This document shows positions 44,365 through 55,510 of a DNA stretch of 64,000 nt, in pieces. The notes beneath the pieces are model-generated. The model was given only the letters and a program-made list of their open reading frames with translations. It did not search any database and had not been told where the DNA came from. Numbering within the stretch: position 1 is the stretch's first letter; each line of letters begins with the position of its first letter. Source of the DNA: Cryptomeria japonica (Eukaryota > Streptophyta > Pinopsida > Cupressales > Cupressaceae); assembly GCF_030272615.1 (NCBI RefSeq), contig NC_081412.1:339504870-339568869 (forward strand), written 5' to 3'. Position numbers and translations under genes: made by a program.

Positions 44365-45580
44365 AGTTATTTTTGGAGGAGGGGAAGAGTACACCGTTGT
44401 CGAAAAGGGCAATGTGCAGATTCAGTCTGGAGGGAGGAAATTGATTTTCCTCAACGTGTACTATGTTCCAGGAATGGAACTCAACCTTCTCTCAGTTAGT
44501 CATATTCCGAGACATTCTCTTCGGCTCGACATGACCTTCAGTTCACATTCGTGCAATATCATTGATTAGGAGACTCAGACAACGGTTGTCGTGGGTCTTG
44601 AGGATCATAGTCTATTTAGACTAGTTGATTTTGGTGATTCTCTGGAGCTTGCCATGGCAGCCAAGCGCTCCTCTGTTAGTACACTTTGGCATCAGCGTTA
44701 TAGGCAGTTAAATGTGCACTATCTTGCTCAGCTTGTTCGGGAAGATCTTGTTATTGGATTGCCAAAGATCCGGACCCAGTTACTCGGAGGTTGCGGAGCA
44801 TGTCAGGCAAGGAAGCAACATCGGATGGCGACTCTTGGAGAGCTTCTAACGTACTACAACTAGTTCATGTTGATATTTGTGGACCTATGGCTACTCCTTC
44901 TGTTACTGGGTCCAGGTATTTTCTACTTTTTGTTGGTTTTTTATTGCAAAAAAATGTGGGTGTATTTTCTTCATCAGAAATCAGAGGAGTTTGCTGTGTT
45001 TCAAAGGTTCAAAGCATTAGTAGAAAAAGAGTTTGGTCAACCTATTGTTACTCTTCGGTCTGATAATGGGGGAGAATTTTGTTCTTCTGCCTTCTCCCAT
45101 TTTTGTGAACAACATGGCATCAAGCGCCAACTCAGTGCACCTTACACCCCTCAGCAAAACAGTGTTGTTGAGTGGAGAAACCGTACGATTACCAAAATGG
45201 CCCGGTCTATGCTTGAACACAAGAGTTTCAAAGAAGTTTTGGGCTGAAGTAGTTAACACTGCAGTCGATCTTCTAAATCGGCTTGCTATTGTAGCTGTGA
45301 AGAAGAAGACTTTGGAAGAGGCTTGGTCAGGCCGCAAGCCCAGAATTAGTCACCTGAAAGTTTTTGGCTCCACTGCTTTTGTTTGGATCCCTGATGCGAA
45401 ACGCACCAAGTTGGATGCTAAGAGCCAGAAATTCATGCTCACCGACTACAGTGATACTCACAAGGCCTACCGACTGTTTGACATCGAGACATATCGTATC
45501 ATCTTTAGTCGTGACATGGTTTTTGATGAGAAACGAGGGCCATTTCAACTCTCTCCTCTTGTTATGGATTCAGAGGATTA
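44365..45580 (+). pseudogene. Ty1-copia protease end and integrase
   Basis: FLNVYYVPGMELNLLSV (about 44455), then the integrase zinc region [17 protein letters not shown] (44680-44820), in which the second His is replaced. The catalytic triad then reads across two frames: Asp at 44872 (VDICGP), Asp at 45062 (SDNGGEF) and Glu at 45170 (NSVVEW), with 35 residues between the last two, the D,D35E spacing. The C-terminal domain KVFGSTAFVWIPD and KLDAKSQKFMLTDYSDTHKAYRL ends near 45580. Stops include TAG 44567. Disabled by frameshifts near 44850, 44930 and 45235. Confidence 0.9.
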
Positions 45581-47499
45581 GCCTTTGAAGGCTTCGGACT
45601 TGGGTGTCCGTCTTCCATTAGGTCCACTTGATGGGAGGGCTCTAGCTGTTCCAATTCCTGCACCTACACTAGTTCCTTGTCCTATAGGATCACCTAGACA
45701 CGCAGTTGCACCACCTAACTTTCCTCAAGATTCCTCCGATCTTCCGTTTGATGAACCTGATCTTGTTGTACCTCTTGCATCCGATGTTGGCACTTCTACT
45801 CTCCAGCCTAAATGGTGGGCTAAGACAATTGCTGATCTTCATGATGATGAGCTCATCGGGGGTAGAACTGCTCAAAAGATGAGCAAACATCCTGATTATG
45901 TCAATTTTGCTCTTATCGCCAACATCCACAGTGTGTATGAACCTTAATCGTACACAGAGGCGAAAGGGACACCAATCGTACACAAAGGCGAAAGGGATAC
46001 CTGAGTGGGAACAAGCTATGGCAACTGAGCACTAGAGCTTGTTGAAAAATAACAATTCGGTTCTGTCAGATCTTCCTCCAGGGAGGAAACCCATTAGATG
46101 CAAATGGGTCTATAATGTCAAATACAAGGTTGATGGTACTTTGGATAAGTACAAGGCTTGTCTCGTTGCCAAAGTCTTCTCCTAGGTGGAAGGACTTGAT
46201 TATGAGGAGACCTTTTCGCCGATAGAAAAGATGAGCACCATCAGATTAGTCCAAGCCATCGCAACTCAGTGTGCCTGGAAGGTCCATCGAATGGACGTTA
46301 AGAGTGCCTTCTTGAATGGTGAGTTACCAGAAGAGGTCTACATGACGCAACCTCCTGGATTCAAGGTTGCCGGAAAAGAACACTAGGTACTCAAATTGGT
46401 GAAAGCATTCTATGGCTTGAAACAGGCTCCTCGGGCATGGTACATGAAAATTGATAAGTACCTCATAGATCAGGGTTTCCAAAGGAGTCCTTCCGAATCA
46501 AATCTGTATATCAAGCCTACTAGCAGTGATATCATCATTCTGGTTATTTATGTTGATGATGTGATCATCACTGGTAGCTCACATCTTTGATTCACGAAAT
46601 CGAGAAAAATTTATGCCAGTCTTTTGAATGACCGACCTTGGGCATCTGTACTACTGTCTAGGTGTTGAGGTTTGGTAGTGGTCTCATGGCATCTTCATCT
46701 CTCAGTCCAAATATGCCAGGGCACAACTAGACAAGTTCCGAATGCAAGACTACAAACCTGCATCTACACCTATGGAGAAAGGCCTGAAGTTGTCGGCCAA
46801 ATCCGGTTCTCCTGTTGAGAATGAATCCGATTTCAAGCAACTAGTGGGCAATTTAATATATGTCACCTCTACTAGACCTGATTTGAGCTATGCAGTGAGT
46901 TACATATCCCGCTTCATGAGAACTCCTACATCGGAACATTGGGTTGCAGCGAGGCGATCCTGCGCTATGTCAAGGGCACTTCAGACTTTGGTATCCTGTA
47001 TGGACGGACCAAAGATCCCAGACTCATTGGTTTCACAGATTCAAATTAGACAGGCTCTGTTGATGATATAATGTCCACATTCGGGTATGTCTTCAGTTTG
47101 GGAACAGGTGCTATCACTTGGACCAGTAAGAAGCAGCAGGCCGTAGCTCTTTTCTCGACCGAAGATGAATATTGAGTAACAGTCAAAGCAGCTTGTGAGG
47201 TATTTTGGCTTCGAAGGATGCTTTTAGACATCTAGCTGTATCAAGCAGGTCCTACACCCCTCTTCTGTGACAATCAAGGGGTGCTGAAACTTGCTAAAAA
47301 TCCAGTCTTCCATGAGCGGACCAAGCATGTTGAGCTTCATTGTCACTTTATCCGCAAGCTGGTTGAAGATGGATTCGTGGATTTGTAGTATGTTCCTACT
47401 GAGGACCAGATTGCAGATATCCTCACTAAGTCCCTACATCCGGATAAGTTTGTTAAGTTCAAGGGGCAACTTGGCGTAGTAGACAGATTGGCAATTTAG
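45581..47499 (+). pseudogene. Ty1-copia reverse transcriptase and RNase H
   Basis: After a Pro-rich linker (45585-45947), the polymerase starts near 46070 (KWVYN-like block) and continues EGLDYEETFSPIEKMSTIR, MDVKSAFLNGELPEEVYM, KAFYGLKQAPRAWY, and the intact catalytic box Y-V-D-D at 46549-46560. The connection GNLIYVTSTRPDLSYAVS lies near 46840-46910. RNase H reads GSVDDIMSTFGYVFSLG and the KKQQAVALFSTEDEY block. The end is [16 protein letters not shown] and LTKSLHPDKF, as in copia. Stops TAG 46183, 46384 and 47386, TGA near 47175, and frameshifts near 46590 and 46960. Dead. Confidence 0.9.
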
Positions 47500-47505
47500 G
47501 GAGGG

Positions 47506-47695
47506 TATTAACATAATATCTTCATTCAATTAATTTAATGGTTAATTTTGTAATATACTGTAATATTAGGAGTTTCTAATTTAGTGCCTGTTATCGGTTT
47601 TTTCTTAATAGAAACATCGATCTCTTTGTAATTTATATAATGATCTTTTGATCATTCATTAATTAATCATTTATTTACCAAATACTGTTGTATTT
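47506..47695 (+). repeat. 3' LTR of the Ty1-copia element (190 bp)
   Basis: Preceded by GGGAGGG (47499-47505, polypurine tract). Starts TATTAACATAATATC and ends TTGTATTT. Followed by the ACTTT duplication. Confidence 0.93.
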
Positions 47696-47700
47696 ACTTT

Positions 47701-48416
47701 ATCTGAGGTGCATGCCTTATCTTCACCTATATGTGTTAGCACACACAAGGTACACAAACCAAAATTTAGAATAGAGCATTGTGCAATAAATTAAAGCACC
47801 TCTCATCAAGTCAATACGTGTTTCGGATCCATTTCATGAATGCCGCATGTGAGTTAGAAAGCTTGGCCAAAATCTTAACCATTGGAAGATAAAGCATCAC
47901 ACATAGAAAGACCAATTGGTTTAACTTCCATAACATCCTTTGTCTTCATGATAGGATATATAGGCATTGATATGCAAACACTAGATAGGATAGATAGAGG
48001 TGTGAATATTCAGCCATACATCTCCTCGAGAGCATGCCATGTACAAAATGCACATATTCATAAATCAACTTCCCACTTGCCAACAATACATCCCTGACTT
48101 TAGAAAATAATGTTATTACTTGTATTCCAGTATATTATTGTTCCCATGGCTTATTTTTGTTATATGCCCAAGCTGTGCTTGTTCATTACTTTCAGGTGCC
48201 CAAAATTTTGAAGAAAATACATAACCAGCATTCTTTTCATTGGAGGAATCAAATTGCATGTGACTACAGCCTAGTATCTAGAAAAGTGTCCATTTATGTT
48301 ATGTATCTGTGTTTTATTTATGCTAAAAAATTGCTTTGAGATAATAATTTCTAGATTTATTTGGGAATTTCATTCAGGTAAAATACATATTTTAATGATT
48401 TGTATTTCATAAACAG
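47701..48416. other. Intron sequence; possible continuation of the minus-strand copia remnant
   Basis: No clear domain. The first 350 bp may carry on the decayed minus-strand copia interrupted at 41990, on grounds of position only. The rest is ordinary AT-rich intron leading to the GET4 exon acceptor. Confidence 0.35.
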
Positions 48417-48495
48417 ATATATGACTGCTCAAAAGTATGAAGAAGCCTTGAACCTCATGCAGTCAGGTGCCTCTATCCAGCTTAGACATGGACAG
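48417..48495 (+). CDS. GET4: GET4 exon, second in window (79 bp)
   Basis: The acceptor is AAACAG (ends 48416), the donor GT at 48496. The first base completes an AGA arginine codon with the AG left by the exon at 37547-37626, then it reads RYMTAQKYEEALNLMQSGA and SIQLRHGQ, ending on a full codon (phase 0). This fits the RY-TAQ----AL----SGA-----HG block that follows KS in plant GET4. The junction therefore works over a 10,790-bp intron that holds a full Ty1-copia and a hAT element. No stop or frameshift. Confidence 0.88.
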
Positions 48496-50180
48496 GTTAT
48501 CTCTATGGTTCTTGTTGTACATTTGACATTCTCTTTGAATTTGTCATTCATACTTTCATACTTTTTACCTTCTTTTCAAACTATATATCATATTGACTTG
48601 TAAAGAGGAACTGAACATGATGAAGGTTGATGCATCCTTCTCCTTAACAACTTTCCAAAACTTCAACTTGGAGAGTTGTTGAAAAATTACTTGATGATAG
48701 CACAATTAGTGATGATTTGAGATAAGGTTTAGTATCATTTTATTCTAACCAGTGAGCTCTTTTATCCATGAAACTTGTTCTCCTTAAATATTAAGGCTCA
48801 AAGAATGAATTGTATGTTACATTCGGAAAATCCTGATTATACCCACTCTTAGTATTCAACCCAATAGCTTTGTAAGTGCCTTGTTTGCAATAATACATTG
48901 TTATGGTGATTTAGGATAGTAATTACTTTATCCCTAAAATCAATTTCTTTATAGCAAAATGCCTTAAGGTACTGAAAGAATATGAAAGTGTAATGTCCTT
49001 TTTTAGTAAAAACCCTAATTTTTGCCCTAAATCACCATTTCCATGGAAAACAAATAAATGGAACAAGATGCATATCTGATTGAGATCCTACAATAGGTTA
49101 GGAAACCATTGGAATGCATATAATTAATAATATGAATCTTCTAAGAAAGACAATTAAGCATGAATTCTCTATACTTAGGGTTAGGAACGTTAACTTAACC
49201 ATAATTTTTGCCCAATTCCTTATCAAAACTCAACCATAAGAAAGTGGGAGTAAGGAGGAACAATAAGGCGTCCAAGGGACTTTCTAACCTAGGCCCAAGA
49301 GTGGAATGAAAGCCATAGCCCCCTTGGCCTCATGGGAGCATCGGTCAACTACCATTAGGTGGTCTACCTAGTGAGGAATCTTATCACCATTCCCCTTTAT
49401 CACTTTCTTCCTTATTCTTCTCTTGTGGTTAGAATTCCCTTAATTCAATAATCAACCATGATAGTGTTTGGAAAGATACAATAGGGTGTCCTGAACATCC
49501 TTCCCCTCGAAATCCAAGAGCAGTGGACTGTGTCTACCATCCCTTGGCCTCATGGGACCATCGGTCAACTACCATGAGGTGGTCTGCCTGGAAGAGGACC
49601 TCATCACCGTTCTGCCTCCTTGTATTTCCTTATATTACTATCATGGTAGTTTGCTCAATATTTATAATTGTCCATCGTTGGTTGTTCGTTATTCTAGTTA
49701 TAATAAGAATTACATACATCATTCATAATTATGTAATTATAAATAAGTTCTTATTGCATTGTTTATTGCCAAGAATGATACACCCAATACAATTGGCCAC
49801 AAGGTATTTTATAATCTTAATAGACATTCGATCGGCAATTATAATCTATTATGCTATAAAGTCATGAATAGGGAAGATCATACTAGATCTGCATTAACTG
49901 ATAATATGGTTGTAATGCCATCTGGTCCTTTATATTTCCAATTTCTCACAGTTTGCCTAATGTAGCAGTCTGTTGTATATTTATGTCTTGGTGTTCTGGT
50001 GTTCTTGATCCCTTCAGTTCACTGATTATTGAAGATGCTTCTCCTTTATCTGAAGGTTGTTATTTATATTTATCCTGTGATTCAATAATCTCTGCTGTGT
50101 ATGCTTCTTCCTTTTTTTTCCATAATCCCCATGCATACCACCAAGAACAAGGATGTTACTGCCTGTAACTTAATAACAGT

Positions 50181-50207
50181 TCTGATCTGATCTGATCTGA
50201 TCTGATC
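50181..50207. repeat. (TCTGA)n short tandem repeat
   Basis: Five perfect units, TCTGA repeated. Confidence 0.93.
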
Positions 50208-52549
50208 GATGGTGCTGTCATTGAAGGCTTTTGATTTCTTTCATTTATGATAGATATCTCTCAATGCGAGGGAGAGGTTACACCTCTTCATCATGCACGC
50301 CCTTTGGCAAGAGACATACCCTTTCACCATTAGCACCCTTTGAAAGAGTGCAACTCTTCATTATTTCTGCCCTTTGAAAGGGACACAACCTTTCACAATC
50401 AGATCTGCACTTCTGATTCCCAAAATTACCCTTCCCCCCCCCCTCAAATGAGGTTCACTTCTCCCTTTTATATCTCATGTTTGAGGGAGTCACAACTTTT
50501 CATTTTATGTCTTTTGACCATTCATTAATATAATTAAATTTTACCTTCCTCTTCTATTGTTAACATTTCAAAGTATTTAAAAGATTAACTTTTCACATAA
50601 CAATCCCCTCCATTTAGACTTGAGTTTTGAAATGGGCGAGCGCGTGTGCGGACAAGGAGTGGCTAGGGTTTCGGAAGATGGTGACTCGGACGGGGAGGAG
50701 GATTGTGTGGGCTCCTTTATGGCTTTGCCGGTCTCCTTCCTTCACTTCCTCGGCTCTATTCTTGTTGACTGCAGCAAGCGTTGGTGCGGGAGGTGGTTTG
50801 GATCTAGGGTTTTGGTGGAGGTCGTTGAGGAGTTTGGAGATGGGGACAGGGATGTTGATGAAGGAACACAATAGGTCATTGAAAGGGGGGATGAATCAGT
50901 GATATTAAAAAATTTAAACTTTCTTAAAGATCTAAGCTTTAATGCAATATATCAGGAAACTATGAGTAGAGATATTAACCATAATTGCACACTCACATTG
51001 AAGTAACTCATAACACAAGATCTACAAGGAAAACCCACGGTGGGGTAAAACCTTGGTGAGAAATGCTGCTGGAGTCTAGTGCTCCAATCTAGCCTCACAA
51101 TGGAAAATTGATTACAATATGTTTTAGGGCACCAACCCAAGTAGCACCAACCCCTGTAGTTTATGGGCACCTACCCAAAGGAGCACCAACCCTTTGATTT
51201 TATGAGCCAACTCAAAGGAGCACTTACCCCTACTCTGAGCACCCACTCAGAGATTTACAATGATACAATAAGGTTGCTTAAAACAATGAAAAGCCTTGTT
51301 ACAAATGAGTTTTGTAACACCGTAAACTCTAATGGACATACATACATTGCTGCTCTCTTATGCTGACCCTTCAACTCTTTTCTCCTGCCTTTTAATCTGT
51401 GCAACTCATTTCTATCCTTTGCTCAATGTCTTCTTTTATCTTTCTGACGACTTCTCTTCTTCTCTTTATCTTTTGCCTATTTCTGCACTATCTCTTTGAT
51501 TGGCACATCCCCTCAGCCACTTCTTCTCTTTTCATTTATTCTTTTGCCTTTTCTATCAATTTGATTGTTGCTTGACTGAATGCTTTCCCTCTCTCACACT
51601 CTATCCACACACCTGTGTGCCTGCATGCTTCACTTTTCTCATCTGCATTCACTTCTCTCTCTCTTTTGCTCTCTTTCTTCTCTACAACCACACCTCTATT
51701 TTTTGTAGTGCACTATATGTCTCTGTCTTTGCAACTCGCTTCTTTTTCTACCACATTCTTCTCTGTTTTGTTGCTACACTCTTAGTTTTGTATATTCCTT
51801 TCTTTTCTGCACCACTCCGCTAGTTGTATAGCACTCTATCACCCTTTTGATTACACGCTCTGCAAAACCTTTTTCGACCCTACCTATTGCAACTTACTAA
51901 CTCAACTCCACACACTTGAGAAAATACATCTCATTATCTCTGCCAGCTCAACAAATTCACCTGCTCGTCAAATCTCATAAACCTCTTTTCTGTTTGATTA
52001 GTAAAAGCATTTTCTCTCCAAGTAGAATTCAAATATTTTATTCACATTTTAACATCATGGAGATCTTCACTACAAAAGATTTTATTCTCTGTCCTGAAAG
52101 TGTTCTTAGATTGGCCACCATATTAAATGCATCCTCCCTATCTCTAGATCATTCTCTGTACACAGATTACTAAATTAGTAATCCTCATCTGCCCATAAGA
52201 TTTGATATTCTTGCGGTCAATCATCTCGAGCCACTCCATAATTTGTAACATGGACGCCATTAATGCATTCTCCATCCTTTCTTGACTTGGTTTGATTGGA
52301 TTGACAACCACCTCATTTAAGGGCATTATGAGCACCGACTTCTGCATATTTGAATTGTCTTTTGAACACCTGAATGATCACGTGTCTTCATATTTGTCGT
52401 CTAAATCATTTGGTCAAATTTGGTCAACCGCCATGTGGATCATTTGGGCTATCGACATGTAGATGTGTTGTTAAAACTTTCACATTTGGACAAAACCCAC
52501 AAGTAGGGTGTTATCGCTAAGAGGTTTAAAGGCCATACCGACCTAAAAC

Positions 52550-53690
52550 CCTTCGTTGAATCTCTGGTGGCTAAATCATTTTGGCAGTCATCTCTGCGAA
52601 ATGGCAAAAGCCTTAAGCCTTTCGCGGTTTCTCAACGGGTCGGGTCAACTGGAATGTTTGACTCGCGACCCAACAAAAACGCTTACCATTAATCTTTGTT
52701 TCGCAGGCCGTTTACTATCCTTGGCGGTTACTATCAAGAAATGGCGAAAACCGCCATTTAATCCTCACCGCAACATCTTTTGTTTAGTTTGCGGTCACAT
52801 CTTTCTCTATCGCTATATCGCCATTGGCAAGGTCTTCATCGATGGTCATCCGACGAAACAGCATAAGGCACTTTACCTTCCTCTCCATGGCTACCTTTAT
52901 CACTTTCGCCATGTCGCAAGCAGCTATGTCATTTTTGGCGGTTACCCAACGAAATAGCGATGCCTTGTCACACTTTACTTTCCGTTGGATCAAAAGAGGC
53001 TAAAGTCAACGAAAAAGTTGACTTGCAAAATCGCGAGTTCCATGCGGTGGTTAACCTTTGTTGATGTGACAACGTTGGTGTCACATCGAAACCCTTATCT
53101 CTAGCCATGTGGTCACATTTCCTATCCCTGTAGCTACATTTCATTTGATTGTGCGATCTGAATCATTTTTGCTATTTCGCAAAGAGCCTTGGTCAACCAC
53201 AAGTCTGATCGGCGGAACCGCGAAAACTCGCCAGGATTAACATTTACACTAAATCGCAAGAAGTTGGGTCAACCAAAACATTTGACCCATGACTCAGCGA
53301 AAAGGCAAGTCGTGCCGAAAACGATAAGCGGCCCCCACACAAGAACAACTCATCGCCAAAGTGGACGAATAGATGCAAGCCAGTTGGATGCCGATGAGCA
53401 TAAGGACGAAGTGGGCCCCAATACACAACCTCCACAGACACCATGATATTTTGTGGTTTCACAGAAGGTCATCGTCAACAAAAAGTGTTGACTGCGAAAT
53501 GGCGAATGTCATTGTCGCTATGACATACACAGGCCGATAAGCGACATAAACGGTCACACTGACAGACCAAGTCTCATCGACAATGGCACATGCTATCGAT
53601 GTCTTACCGAAATTCTGCCAACCATGAAGATTTTGAATGGATTTCAACCTGCAACATACCTGAAACAATTTTGACGGAATAAGCACATTG
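52550..53690. other. CpG-rich block with dispersed TCGC/GCGA words
   Basis: GGCGAAA, AATCGC, AGCGA and their complements recur roughly every 30-60 bp, in a stretch with far more CG pairs than the flanks. Open frames across it (52556-52957 on +) show no known domain. It lies in the 6.5-kb LTR-bounded block. Its nature is unknown. Confidence 0.45.
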
Positions 53691-53783
53691 TGAGATCAAT
53701 GTGGGACCTGAAACCACACCTTTTACACCTCTGCAACTCATTCCACTTCATTTGCAATCCATTTTGTCTACATCTCATCTCTT

Positions 53784-55132
53784 TTGCAACCTGCAACTTA
53801 CCTAGTTGACATCAATGACAACATTATGCCAATAGTTGAGGCCGATGGTCTACATGGCTTCTCTTCCTTGGTTTGGGGGGTGTTATGGTGGTTCGTGGTG
53901 GCGGTTTTACGGCTTTATTTGGCTCGACTCATGCCCCTGTTTGGAGGACTTGCTCTGGCTTTCCTCTGGGCTTGATCTTTGTGGGGGGGGCTTATTTTGC
54001 CAGCTAGGTTTGGCTGTGATTGGGGTGGCGTCTCTCCTCCTCGTGGGTCTTAAGCATATCGCTCTGTGTGTCACCCTCGATGCATGTGGAGGTTTTGCTC
54101 AGATGGACTCTTTGGTTCTGAGATGGGCTGGTTTAAGATGTTGTATCTTTTGGGCTTGCTGGTTTTTTTGTGGATGGATCCATCTATGTTTTGTGGGGTC
54201 GCAAAGAAGTTGTTTTTGCCCTGACTTGGAGATCTTCATGTTTGAATATTTGAGGGCTTGTTTCATGTTTTCAGCTTCTCTACCTTTGCTTTGGAACTAT
54301 GGTGGTTTTTCTGTCTCTCATCTCTTCTTATGCTCCTCTGTTTACTTGGACCTTTCGAGAGAGGCTTTTTTGTTTTGGGTTCATTTAGAACCTCTTCGGT
54401 TAGGGTTTTCTATTATGACGGGGTCTAGCTTTCTTTGTTTATCTACTGTGACTCCTGGATTTCTCTTCGAAGGGGGTTTTATTTTCTCCGTCCTCCTTAC
54501 TTCCTAGGCCTTGGCCTTTGTGCTTCATTTTCTGCATCTTTGGGTTACTCTAGTTTTTCTTATAGAGGTGGTCCTATCTTCTATTGAGGGGGAGATGGAT
54601 GTGGTTGGAGTTGACTTTTCTCCTATTGAGGTGGAGTTAGATGTTGCTGGTGCTGCTTGGAAGTGTTGTTGGGGGGTTGATGGTGCCCTATCTCTTGGCT
54701 ATATGGAAGCTGATGCTGGTCTTGTTGTTGAGTTTCGTTTTTCTTCTATAGAGGTGGAGATTTGGTTGGGCAAGTTTTTCCCAGTGGTGCACATTCTCAT
54801 GCATAAGGTTATGGGAGCCTTGATAAAACCCATGGTTATGGTTGAGGGAGCCTTGTTCCCAATGCTCATGTCTGTCTGAGCTCTCTAGAGGTCGGCTTCG
54901 GCCTTTCTCTTTTACAACCAGCTCTTTAAGGTTTACTCTTCTATGTTAGGTTGTGGTTGGGCTGCAACATGGCTATGTTGTATCCCATTGCAGCGTTCTA
55001 TTGAGGGTTCCGGATCCGTGAAAAATACGAGGGTTTTAGGTCCCTTCAAAACTTGTTGTAAGGGGTTTTGGGTGCCCTGAAAACCTGTTTGTTCCTTAAT
55101 AAAAAACTTAATTAAATTAAATTATATTTAAT
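53784..55132 (+). other. Retroposon-like block, open but unrecognised, ending in an A-rich tail
   Basis: Frames of 223 (53836-54507) and 122 codons (54511-54879) are open on +. They are Cys/Trp/Leu/Phe-rich and look like translated T/G-rich non-coding sequence, not a known protein. The block ends GTTCCTTAATAAAAAACTTAATT at about 55,090-55,112, which resembles 3' ends of plant LINEs. It may be a LINE 3' fragment, but no LINE protein is present. Confidence 0.35.
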
Positions 55133-55150
55133 TATATTATTTTATATTTT

Positions 55151-55427
55151 TTTTTTTTGATCGGTAATTGGCCGAAGCCTGAATAGCTTTTGACTGGAGC
55201 TATGAACTAGTGGGGACACAGTAGGGGGCCCCATCCCCATTACATATCTTTGAATTATTATTATTATTATTATGTTTGATTAGATTGACCCCAAGACCTT
55301 CCCCATCCTATGGAAGGCCAAGAGTCACTGCTTATAATTCCACTTCAGATGTCCCTATTGGGAATTGAACTTGGGTCTCCATAGTGAGAACCCAGTGTTT
55401 TAACCAATTAAGCTCAACCCCTTGGAC
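55151..55427 (-). mobile_element. tRNA-derived SINE (about 277 bp) with 18-bp target duplication
   Basis: On the minus strand it begins near 55427 with a tRNA-like head: A box AGCTTAATTGG (about 55,405) and B box AGTTCAATTCC (about 55,367), in the order and spacing of a pol III promoter. It ends in a poly-A tract (T run 55147-55160 on +). The duplication TATATT(A/C)TTTTATATTTT (55133-55150, 55428-55445) has one mismatch. A (TTA)n stretch lies near 55,258-55,273. No protein. It sits in the second GET4 intron. Confidence 0.83.
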
Positions 55428-55510
55428 TATATTCTTTTATATTTTAATTTTAATTTTATTATTATTATTTATTATTAAATTTTATTTCAAAGTGGGGACA
55501 TTACAGAAAG

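Larger units (their letters stand above)
41991..47695 (+). mobile_element. Full-length Ty1-copia retrotransposon (5.7 kb), inactive, in a GET4 intron
   Basis: Exact 5-bp duplication ACTTT (41986-41990, 47696-47700). Two 190-bp LTRs, a perfect initiator-Met primer site right after the first, and a polypurine GGGAGGG right before the second. The gene order is gag, protease, integrase, reverse transcriptase, RNase H, which is the copia order (integrase before reverse transcriptase). The LTRs differ at about 25 of 190 positions by eye, so the insertion is old. In-frame stops, mostly TAG, and several frameshifts disable it. The same strand as GET4. A 1.2-kb leader separates the primer site from gag. 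Confidence 0.93.
48989..55505 (-). mobile_element. LTR-bounded block (6.5 kb) with 5-bp target duplication, probably minus-oriented
   Basis: Starts TGTAATGTCC and ends GGGGACATTACA, perfectly inverted over 10 bp. Exact duplication GAAAG on both sides (48984-48988, 55506-55510). The left 600 bp is the reverse complement, in diverged form, of the end of the LTRs at 24,560 and 26,406 (shared blocks near 49,300-49,600 with CCTCATGGGA and GGTGGTCT). The right end starts, on minus, like the AT-rich start of the solo LTR at 32307. I could not find an inner LTR boundary, so it is either one very long LTR with insertions or an element whose inner ends have decayed. No gag or pol is recognised. Confidence 0.6.

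Noticed and set aside
53836-54507. 223-codon open frame rich in Cys, Trp and Phe, considered as a membrane protein
   Set aside because: The composition is what T/G-rich sequence gives in this frame. No domain, start context or splice sites, and the block ends like a retroposon.
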